Below, in pieces: positions 1 to 5,526 of a stretch of 6,363 bases of DNA (its first letter is position 1; every line of letters starts with the position of its first letter). The translations under genes and the position numbers were made by a program. Origin of the DNA: Candidatus Thiosymbion ectosymbiont of Robbea hypermnestra (lineage in GTDB: Bacteria > Pseudomonadota > Gammaproteobacteria > Chromatiales > Chromatiaceae). The notes under the pieces were generated by a model, which saw nothing but the letters and a program-made list of their open reading frames with translations, made no database searches and had not been told where the DNA came from. The stretch is from NCBI GenBank assembly GCA_020443945.1, contig JAIZWN010000468.1:1-6363 (forward strand). Reading direction: 5' to 3'.

Positions 1-78
1 TATTCCCTGCGCGCCGTGCCTTGCCTTGGCGCGTTTGGGAGGGCTCTGAGAATGCAAAATCAGGTGCAACAGGGTACC

Positions 79-84
79 AGGTGA
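79..84 (+). promoter_or_regulatory. Ribosome binding site of folA
   Basis: AGGTGA sits 7 bases before the ATG at 92. This is a good Shine-Dalgarno match at normal spacing and supports that ATG as the folA start. The rest of bases 1-91 appears non-coding. No convincing promoter is visible there, only weak 4/6 matches. Confidence 0.7.
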
Positions 85-91
85 TCCCGTC

Positions 92-592
92 ATGACCGAA
101 CCACTGGTCTCCATCATCGCCGCCGTGGCCGAAAATCGGGTCATCGGCCGCGACAACCGCCTGCCTTGGCATCTCCCCGCCGATCTCGCCCACTTCAAGC
201 GTCTGACCCTGAACAAGCCCATCCTCATGGGCCGGCGAACCTGGGAATCCCTGCCGGGACCGCTCCCCCGACGCACTCATATCGTCATCACCCGCGATCC
301 CTCCTATCGGGCCCCGGGCGGCATCCCGGCGGGCTCGCCGCGGGAGGCCATCGCTGCCGCGGGGTCGGTCCCGGAGTTGATGGTGATCGGCGGGGCCGGC
401 ATCTACCGGACGTTGCTCCCCCTGGCCCGGCGCATGTATCTCACCCGGGTGGCCGCGACCCCGGAGGGGGATGTCCGGTTCCCGGACTGGGATCCGGCCG
501 GCTGGCGTGAGGTAGCGCGCGAGGAACGGCGGCGTGACGCACACAACCGCTACGACCTGACCTTTCTGACGTTGGAAAGGATTGCCGACTGA
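92..592 (+). CDS. folA: Dihydrofolate reductase
   Basis: A cytosolic enzyme that reduces dihydrofolate to tetrahydrofolate with NADPH, supplying one-carbon carriers for thymidylate, purine and methionine synthesis. At 166 residues it has the normal length for chromosomal bacterial DHFR. The N-terminal strand is followed by the signature VIGRDNRLPWHLPADL (residues 17-32), containing the substrate-binding Trp26 and the catalytic acid Asp31 (equivalent to E. coli Asp27). GRRTWESLP (47-55) and the strand HIVITRD (63-69) are cofactor-binding segments. VIGGAGIY (98-105) is the conserved double-glycine motif, and YLT (116-118) matches the conserved threonine that contacts folate. The ATG at 92 has a strong ribosome binding site. 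The gene is the only one on this strand and ends 46 bases from the end of the convergent cca gene. No trimethoprim-resistance-type divergence is apparent by eye. The identification is very secure. Confidence 0.97.
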   Translation: MTEPLVSIIAAVAENRVIGRDNRLPWHLPADLAHFKRLTLNKPILMGRRTWESLPGPLPRRTHIVITRDPSYRAPGGIPAGSPREAIAAAGSVPELMVIGGAGIYRTLLPLARRMYLTRVAATPEGDVRFPDWDPAGWREVAREERRRDAHNRYDLTFLTLERIAD

Positions 593-629
593 AAACCAGA
601 CGGCTGGAAGCGGGCATGGACCCATCCCG
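592..629. terminator. Possible two-way terminator between folA and cca
   Basis: The short convergent spacer holds two small hairpins. CCAG/CTGG (596-599 with 604-607, loop of 4) is followed on the minus strand by TTTT (595-592), as expected for a weak terminator of cca. CGGG-c-ATG/CAT-CCCG (611-629, one bulged C, loop of 4) lies next to it. Neither has a long T run, and for folA no T tract follows. The structure is read by eye; the termination function is inferred. Confidence 0.35.
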
Positions 630-638
630 GACCCGGAC

Positions 639-1898
639 TCAGCGACGGCCCAGGGCCTCCTGCAAGGCACGGAGGCGGGCGTCGCGAATGCTCCCTGGAA
701 TTTGCGCCGGCGCGGGCGCCGCGGCGGCGATGGCTCGGGTATCCACCGCCCCGGCGGCGGCCGCCAACCGACGCAACCGCGCGGCCTGGGGATACGGGCG
801 TTCCTGGTAACCCGTCCGGCCCCGGTAGTCCGCCTCGAAGGCGCCGAGCGCCTGCTCGAACCGCTCGGGGCGGCGGAAGGCGTCCAGGCCCTGCAGCAGA
901 TCGAGCACGGTGCCGGGACGCAGCTCGTCGAGCTTATGGGCCAAGCCATGGTAGCGGGCCACTACCAGCGCCAGCTCCCGGAAACGGCGCGGGGCCTTGA
1001 GCCGACCACACAGCGCCCGAATCAAGGGCAGACCGCGCTGCTCGTGTCCCCGATGGCTCGGCAGGATCTCCGGCGCCGTGGCGCCCTTGCCGAGATCATG
1101 GGTCAGGGCGGCGAACGCTACCTCTGGATCGGCGGTCAGGCGGGCGGCCAGGTCCAGGACCAACATGGTATGGATACCCGTGTCGATCTCCGGGTGCCAT
1201 TGCTCTGGCTGGGGAATCCCGAACAGGCGATCCACCTCCGGCAGCAGCCGCGCCAGGGCCCCGGACGCCCGCAGGACCTCGAAGAAACGCGAAGGCCGGG
1301 CCGTCGCCAACGCCTTGGCAAGCTCCTGCCACACCCGCTCCGGGACCAGGGCATCCACCTCGCCCTGATCCACCATGGACCGCAGCAAGGCCATGGTCTC
1401 CTGTGCCACGGTAAAACCCAGCTCCGCGTAGCGCGCGGCGTACCCGGCCAGCCGCAGCAGACGCACGGGGTCCTCGGCGAAGGCGGGCGAGATGTGACGC
1501 AGCACCCGGCGCTCCAGATCCGCGCGACCGCCGTGGTAATCGATGAGGTTGCCCTGGGCGTCCTCGGCCAAGGCGTTGATGGTGAGGTCCCGGCGTCCCA
1601 GGTCCTCCTCGAGGGTCACCTGTGGCCGCGCATGGAACGCGAACCCCCGGTAGCCGGGGCCGATCTTGCGCTCGGTGCGGGCCAGGGCATACTCCTCCCG
1701 GGTTTGCGGATGCAGGAAGACCGGGAAATCCCTTCCCACCCGCCGATAACCCCGCGCGATCATGTCCTCCGGGGTAGCGCCGACCACCACGAAATCGCGG
1801 TCGGCAGGGGGCAATCCGAGCAGCCGATCCCGCACCGCGCCGCCGACGAGATAGACCTCGAGGGCCCGTCCCGAACCTCGCGGCCCGCTCTTATCCAT
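639..1898 (-). CDS. cca: CCA-adding enzyme (tRNA nucleotidyltransferase), HD-domain type
   Basis: Adds or repairs the 3'-terminal CCA of tRNAs from CTP and ATP without a nucleic acid template; acts in the cytosol. The 419-residue protein follows E. coli Cca (about 412) along its length. The nucleotidyltransferase head has YLVGGAVRD (16-24), with the metal-binding pair Asp33/Asp35 in DRDFVVVG, then RRDLTINALA (102-111) and the nucleotide-selecting EDPVR (142-146). WHPEIDTGIHT (234-244) introduces the HD phosphohydrolase domain, with His267-Asp268 in THDLGKG. In E. coli this domain gives 2',3'-cyclic phosphodiesterase and phosphatase activity. The ATG at 1898 is chosen because the conserved domain begins 13 residues later, no other ATG/GTG/TTG lies in frame between, and the frame further upstream overlaps the preceding gene. 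No clear Shine-Dalgarno is seen. It starts 14 bases after the DUF4126 stop, so translational coupling is likely. Confidence 0.95.
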   Translation of the reverse strand: MDKSGPRGSGRALEVYLVGGAVRDRLLGLPPADRDFVVVGATPEDMIARGYRRVGRDFPVFLHPQTREEYALARTERKIGPGYRGFAFHARPQVTLEEDLGRRDLTINALAEDAQGNLIDYHGGRADLERRVLRHISPAFAEDPVRLLRLAGYAARYAELGFTVAQETMALLRSMVDQGEVDALVPERVWQELAKALATARPSRFFEVLRASGALARLLPEVDRLFGIPQPEQWHPEIDTGIHTMLVLDLAARLTADPEVAFAALTHDLGKGATAPEILPSHRGHEQRGLPLIRALCGRLKAPRRFRELALVVARYHGLAHKLDELRPGTVLDLLQGLDAFRRPERFEQALGAFEADYRGRTGYQERPYPQAARLRRLAAAAGAVDTRAIAAAAPAPAQIPGSIRDARLRALQEALGRR

Positions 1899-1912
1899 CG
1901 CGTGGCGTTCGC

Positions 1913-2602
1913 TCAGGTCGGACCGGGCGGCCGCTCGGCGCCCTCCCCCGGAGATTGCGCCTCCAGGGTCCGAGTACCGGGGCCCGGCGATTCCGACGCC
2001 TTCCGGCCGCCGCCGAACCACCCGGCGATGGTCCGGAAGACGCGCTTGATCCCCCGCCACAGCTTGGGCAGCAACCAGACCAGGAGCAGCAGAAAGAGGG
2101 CCAGGAGCCCCAGGAACAGGAGCGGGTGATCGAGCGCCACCAGAAGGCCGGCCACGACGCCGACATCCTCGGCGATAGAGGCCGTCCAATTCGTAAAGGG
2201 CTCGGGGGAGGTATTGATGAGCGCCCTGGTCCCGGCCTTGGTGGCATGGGAGGCCGCGGCCAGGCCGCCACCCAGGAGCCCCGCCGCCAGCTCGGCGCCG
2301 ACGCCGACATCCCCCACGGCGCCGGCCGCCAGAATGGCCCCGGCCGGGATGCGGACGAAGGTGTGCAGGGTATCCCAAACCGTATCCAGACCGGGGATCT
2401 TATCGACGAAGAACTCCACCAGGTACATGATCCCCGCGGCGAACATGACCAGCGGATCGGCCAGGGTCTCCATGCCGGCCGGGAGCTCAATCCTGCCGGT
2501 GGCGCCGAGAAAGCCCAACACCAGAACCGCGGCATAGAGATTGATGCCGCTGGCCCAACCGGCGCCCAGGGAGAGGGCGAGTGTCTGCGTCAGTTCTTCC
2601 AC
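1913..2602 (-). CDS. DUF4126-type integral membrane protein
   Basis: An inner-membrane protein of 229 residues with no known biochemical role. The family is recognised from the N-terminal pattern GAGWASGINLYA (13-24), then AGIMYLVEFFVDKIPGLD (56-73) and WDTLHTFVRIPAGA (76-89), all typical of DUF4126. Hydrophobic segments are visible at roughly 20-36, 50-66, 84-118 (Gly/Ala-rich, possibly two helices) and a long one at 147-178. A basic, then Pro/Gly-rich, tail (about 180-229) is probably cytoplasmic. A TTG at 2629 in the same frame would add nine residues, but the GTG at 2602 is preferred: GGGAG lies 8 bases before it and the resulting MEELTQ start fits the family. It lies 36 bases after panB and 14 before cca, so it is probably co-transcribed with both. 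Any link to pantothenate or tRNA maturation is only positional. Confidence 0.85.
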   Translation of the reverse strand: MEELTQTLALSLGAGWASGINLYAAVLVLGFLGATGRIELPAGMETLADPLVMFAAGIMYLVEFFVDKIPGLDTVWDTLHTFVRIPAGAILAAGAVGDVGVGAELAAGLLGGGLAAASHATKAGTRALINTSPEPFTNWTASIAEDVGVVAGLLVALDHPLLFLGLLALFLLLLVWLLPKLWRGIKRVFRTIAGWFGGGRKASESPGPGTRTLEAQSPGEGAERPPGPT

Positions 2603-2610
2603 GTGACATA

Positions 2611-2615
2611 CTCCC
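2611..2615 (-). promoter_or_regulatory. Ribosome binding site deciding the DUF4126 start
   Basis: GGGAG on the minus strand lies 8 bases before the GTG at 2602. It would fall inside the coding sequence if the upstream TTG (2629) were used, so it argues for the GTG start. Confidence 0.6.
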
Positions 2616-2638
2616 ACCAAAGCGAACAAACCGAGGGA

Positions 2639-3475
2639 TCAGTAGCAATGCTCCGCGGCGGGAAACCGGCCGTCGCGCACCTCCTCGCGGAAGCTCGTCA
2701 GGGCGGCACGAACGGCGCCGCCGATATCCGCATAGGACTTGGCGAACTTGGGCGTGAAATCGAGGAAGAGGTGGAGCATGTCATGGATGACCAGGATCTG
2801 ACCATCGCAATCGGGTCCGGCGCCGATGCCGATCGTGGGGATATCCAGCTCGCCGGTAATGCGCTCTCCGAGAGGAGACGGAATCCCTTCGAGGACCACC
2901 GCGAAGGCCCCGGCCTCCTGGACCGCGACCGCGTCACGCAGCACCTGCTCGGCGGCCTCCCCGGTTTTTCCCTGAACCTTGAAGCCGCCGAAGGCATGTA
3001 TGCTCTGGGGCGTCAGGCCGACATGCCCCATGACCGGGATTTGGCAATCCACGAGCGCGCGGATCTCCTCGCGAACCCGCACCCCGCCTTCGAGCTTGAC
3101 CGCCTCCGCGCCGGCCTCACGCACCAGCCGCCCGGCATTGCCGATGGTATCCCGGGGGGACACGCCGGCCGCCAGGAACGGAAGGTCGGCCACCACCAGG
3201 GCCCGTGGCCGCGCGCGGGCGACGGCGGCGGTGTGGTGCACCATATCGTCCATGGTCACCCGGGTCGTATCCGGGTATCCCAGCACCACCATCCCCAGAC
3301 TATCACCCACCAGGATGATATCGATCCCGGCGCCGTCGACCAGCCTGGCCGTGGAGTAGTCATAGGCCGTAATCGAAACGATCTTCTCGCCCTGCTTGCG
3401 GGAAAGGATATCCGTCGTCGTGATCGGCTTGCGTTCCACCACATCCGATTCGCGTTGCGCGCCGGGGGCTCCCAT
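2639..3475 (-). CDS. panB: 3-methyl-2-oxobutanoate hydroxymethyltransferase (ketopantoate synthase)
   Basis: Transfers a hydroxymethyl group from 5,10-methylenetetrahydrofolate to 2-oxoisovalerate, giving ketopantoate, the first committed step to pantothenate and coenzyme A. The 278-residue protein has a TIM-barrel sequence with the usual signatures: ITAYDYSTA (35-43), the metal ligand Asp58 in LVGDSLGM, Asp97 in VADLPF, Lys127 and Glu129 in VKLEGG, GHVGLTPQS (150-158), the catalytic-type Glu196 in VVLEGIP, and GIGAG near the C terminus. The frame is open upstream to 3766, but the ATG at 3475 is chosen. It has CTGAGG 9 bases upstream, a promoter-like sequence before it, and leaves an N-terminal lead of normal size. 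It heads a probable operon with DUF4126 and cca. The frequent partner panC is absent from this window. It depends on the folate pool that FolA maintains. Confidence 0.96.
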   Translation of the reverse strand: MGAPGAQRESDVVERKPITTTDILSRKQGEKIVSITAYDYSTARLVDGAGIDIILVGDSLGMVVLGYPDTTRVTMDDMVHHTAAVARARPRALVVADLPFLAAGVSPRDTIGNAGRLVREAGAEAVKLEGGVRVREEIRALVDCQIPVMGHVGLTPQSIHAFGGFKVQGKTGEAAEQVLRDAVAVQEAGAFAVVLEGIPSPLGERITGELDIPTIGIGAGPDCDGQILVIHDMLHLFLDFTPKFAKSYADIGGAVRAALTSFREEVRDGRFPAAEHCY

Positions 3476-3508
3476 GGTTCGAATCCTCAGTCGGTAGCGA
3501 CGCCGGGC

Positions 3509-3537
3509 ATGATATACGAAATGCCTACCGGTGACGA
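3509..3537 (-). promoter_or_regulatory. Candidate sigma-70-type promoter of panB operon
   Basis: On the minus strand, TCGTCA (3537-3532, 4 of 6 to TTGACA) is separated by 17 bases from TATCAT (3514-3509, 5 of 6 to TATAAT). Transcription would begin near 3502 and give a leader of about 27 bases with a good ribosome binding site (CTGAGG at 3490-3485) before the panB ATG. The match is by eye and the start site is not demonstrated. Confidence 0.45.
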
Positions 3538-3580
3538 AGCGCGGATACCAGCTCTCGGCCGAAGGGCCAGGGAGTCGGAT

Positions 3581-3593
3581 GGGCCATCGGCCC
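3581..3593. other. Small perfect hairpin between radical SAM gene and panB
   Basis: GGGCC-ATC-GGCCC forms a 5-base-pair all-GC stem with a 3-base loop, about 60 bases after the radical SAM stop and about 45 bases before the panB -35 element. No T run follows on the minus strand, so it is not a canonical terminator. It could still stabilise the 3' end of the radical SAM transcript or cause pausing. It may also be chance in GC-rich DNA. Confidence 0.3.
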
Positions 3594-3654
3594 GCGGGGA
3601 CCTTGCCTCTACGGACCTCCGGTGCGTCGGGCGGAAAGCCGCGGGGACACACCA

Positions 3655-5382
3655 TCAACCACGGCCTGATCGTGGCGCATCGCAAGGAAGCGACCGAGCT
3701 CGTCGCCAATGAAGTGCTCGATGGGATTGGACGTAGGTCCACAGGAGAAAACGCCTGAGGGCCCATTTCGCCCGCGCCCTGGTCGAGCTGATCCGCGGAC
3801 GTTCCCGATCCAATGCGCGAAAAAGGTCTTGCTCTCCCGAGCGGAGAGAGACATCGATTTCATGGCGCCTCGGCGATTTGAAAAACAATGTCAGCTCCGG
3901 GGCCCCGATCACCAGCCTGAGCAGCACCCGTCGGATGACGGCGGCGAAGGGCCGCTCGCTCGCCAGCCACCAGAGGAGGGTCGGCGACAGGGGTAACAGC
4001 TTTATCAGGGAGAGGGTTTCATTGACGGGCGTCGGATTCAGATGCTTGAGGCTTCGCCAATAGGCGCCATCCAGGGCGTCCCCGCGGATCAGTTTCTCGG
4101 ACAGCGCCCGTTCATACAGGGGGGTGCCCGGAAAAAAGGTCAGGGAATGCAGACTGATGGAAAAAGGCCGGGGTAACGAGGCGACCAGGCGGAGCGTATC
4201 CATGCGGTCTCGATGTGATTCCCAGGGATTATCGACGATCAGCTGATAGGTGACTCGGCGAATCTTCCCCTGCTGCATGAATCGATTGACGAGGCGGGCC
4301 TGATCGAGCAGTTTTTCCTCCTTCTCCCACTCCCGGCCGTAGAGCTCGCGAATACCCTCGCTCCCCGTCTGAAGCCCCATGACCAGACCCGTAAGGCCCG
4401 CATCGCACAGGGCCTGGAGCTTTTCTTCCGTGAGGTTGACCAGATTGCCTCCGGTCATCAGCGGCAAACCGATATGTTTTTTGTACTGTGCCGCGAGATA
4501 GCGAATCTCGTCGGTCTTCAATCCCACGAAACAATCGTCGGCGGTTATAAAACAGGAAAGGGAAAAACGATCCTTCGCCCAGATCAATTCGCGTATGACG
4601 GCGTCGGGGTCCCGGACCCGCAGACGCCGGACCGCCTGCCCCTGCGCCTTCAGCTCCTTATAGATCTGCGCATACTTATTACTGGTGCAATAGGTGCACT
4701 TATAAAGGCACCCCCGGGTCGGGGCGAAATAATATTCCCCGCCCAACAACCAGTCATAGGCCCGGGAATCCTCGATACGCAGGATTTCATACGCCCGTCC
4801 GCTCCGTGGATAGACGAAATAGTGGCTGCCGTCGCAGGCGCAGTCCGGCAGGGGCAAATGAGACAGGTCCGTTTGCAGCCAAGGCGTCACCGGCGATTCG
4901 CCGCGTACCCACAAGCCGGGAATATCCCGATAGGCCCGTTGCTCCCGCAGCCGGTCCGCCAGCTCGACCACCAGCGCCTCTCCCTCGCCCACGCAGACCA
5001 TATCCGCCAGTTCCAGGCATTCGTCCGGCCGGACAATGGCGTGGGCGCCCCCCCAGATGATCGGGATATCCAGGCGCGATCTGATCCCCGTCGTCAGCTC
5101 CCTGGCCGCATGATACATGCGGGTCCTCACGGAGAATCCGATATAGAGGCTCCCCGCGGCGAGCGCGGCGATTTCGTCGTGGATGGCATCATCGAATACC
5201 CGCGCCTGCCCCATGGCCACCGCGCGGGAGGCCATACCACGCACGAAAATGACCAGGGTTTCGTACCCCGCCTGTTTCAGCAGGGCCGAGAGCAACCGCA
5301 CGCTCATCGAGGTGCTGTACTCCTCGACGGCAATCAGGGTGACCTTGGGTTTTCGAGTCATTGGGATATCGCGGGCGATCAT
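3655..5382 (-). CDS. Cobalamin-binding-type (class B) radical SAM protein, substrate unknown
   Basis: A 575-residue predicted cytosolic radical SAM enzyme. Residues about 11-150 form a Rossmann-like domain of the B12-binding type (KVTLIAVEEYS at the start, IIWGGAHAIVRPDE at 108-121, VCVGEGEA at 129-136). I see no DxHxxG motif, so any cobalamin would lack a protein His ligand. The radical SAM core follows, with the [4Fe-4S] ligands Cys225, Cys229 and Cys232 in RGCLYKCTYC, then TADDCF (280-285), GLQTGSE (336-342) and LIVDNPWES (381-389). A basic C-terminal region from about 470 has no family I recognise. The family includes methylases and ring-forming enzymes, but nothing here identifies the substrate. 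The ATG at 5382 has a weak AGGG 5 bases upstream; an ATG at 5361 is an alternative without a visible site. The stop is about 180 bases before panB. No biosynthetic partner adjoins it. Confidence 0.88.
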   Translation of the reverse strand: MIARDIPMTRKPKVTLIAVEEYSTSMSVRLLSALLKQAGYETLVIFVRGMASRAVAMGQARVFDDAIHDEIAALAAGSLYIGFSVRTRMYHAARELTTGIRSRLDIPIIWGGAHAIVRPDECLELADMVCVGEGEALVVELADRLREQRAYRDIPGLWVRGESPVTPWLQTDLSHLPLPDCACDGSHYFVYPRSGRAYEILRIEDSRAYDWLLGGEYYFAPTRGCLYKCTYCTSNKYAQIYKELKAQGQAVRRLRVRDPDAVIRELIWAKDRFSLSCFITADDCFVGLKTDEIRYLAAQYKKHIGLPLMTGGNLVNLTEEKLQALCDAGLTGLVMGLQTGSEGIRELYGREWEKEEKLLDQARLVNRFMQQGKIRRVTYQLIVDNPWESHRDRMDTLRLVASLPRPFSISLHSLTFFPGTPLYERALSEKLIRGDALDGAYWRSLKHLNPTPVNETLSLIKLLPLSPTLLWWLASERPFAAVIRRVLLRLVIGAPELTLFFKSPRRHEIDVSLRSGEQDLFRALDRERPRISSTRARAKWALRRFLLWTYVQSHRALHWRRARSLPCDAPRSGRG

Positions 5383-5398
5383 AGGCGCCCTATTTCCT

Positions 5399-5427
5399 AT
5401 CCGCAGATTACGCCGATTTTCACGGAT
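5399..5427. repeat. Short inverted-repeat motif with internal direct repeat
   Basis: The 29-base element begins with ATCCG and ends with CGGAT, a 5-base inverted repeat. Inside it, CGCAGATTA (5402-5410) is followed immediately by CGCCGATTT (5411-5419), an imperfect direct repeat with 7 of 9 bases identical. It lies in the spacer between the nuclease and radical SAM genes, 16 bases upstream of the radical SAM ATG, so it is probably in that gene's leader or promoter. From memory, similar 'ATCCGCAGATTACGC' motifs recur in many genomes, sometimes near nucleases of this type. Copy number here cannot be tested from one window. Confidence 0.45.
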
Positions 5428-5489
5428 GATTGCGTTCTTCCTACCAATTTTCCTTGCGGGTCCGTGCTAAGGTTCATTGTCTTGCGCGG

Positions 5490-5526
5490 AAAAAAATCGG
5501 GTTGCCTCAGAGCTTTTCGATCTCTG
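5490..5526 (-). terminator. Weak candidate terminator of the nuclease gene
   Basis: On the minus strand, CAGAG/CTCTG (5526-5522 with 5512-5508, loop of 9) overlaps the stop codon. A run of seven T (5496-5490) follows 11 bases later. The stem is short and the distance to the T run is longer than usual, so termination here is uncertain. Confidence 0.25.

Noticed and set aside
26..53. TTGGCG (26-31) and GAGAAT (48-53) as a folA promoter
   Set aside because: Each hexamer matches consensus at only 4 of 6 positions, with a 16-base spacer. That is too weak to list as a feature.
582..2129. 515-codon open frame on the + strand
   Set aside because: It lies opposite cca and DUF4126, whose motifs are clear. 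Its product is rich in Gly, Arg, Pro and Gln with no recognisable domain, as expected of antisense frames in GC-rich DNA.
1899..2378. N-terminal extension of cca in the same frame
   Set aside because: It would overlap DUF4126 almost throughout, and its sequence is low-complexity Arg/Gly. The homologous part begins 13 residues after the ATG at 1898.
1955..3712. 585-codon open frame on the + strand
   Set aside because: It is antisense to DUF4126 and panB and has no recognisable domain. It is explained by high GC and few stop codons.
3476..3766. N-terminal extension of panB in the same frame
   Set aside because: It would overlap the end of the radical SAM gene and bury the promoter-like and ribosome-binding sequences. 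PanB homology starts after the ATG at 3475.
3609..3863. 84-codon minus-strand frame overlapping the radical SAM 3' end, considered as evidence of a frameshifted C terminus
   Set aside because: The main frame there continues with a plausible helical, basic sequence, while the alternative frame shows no homology. There is no support for a frameshift.
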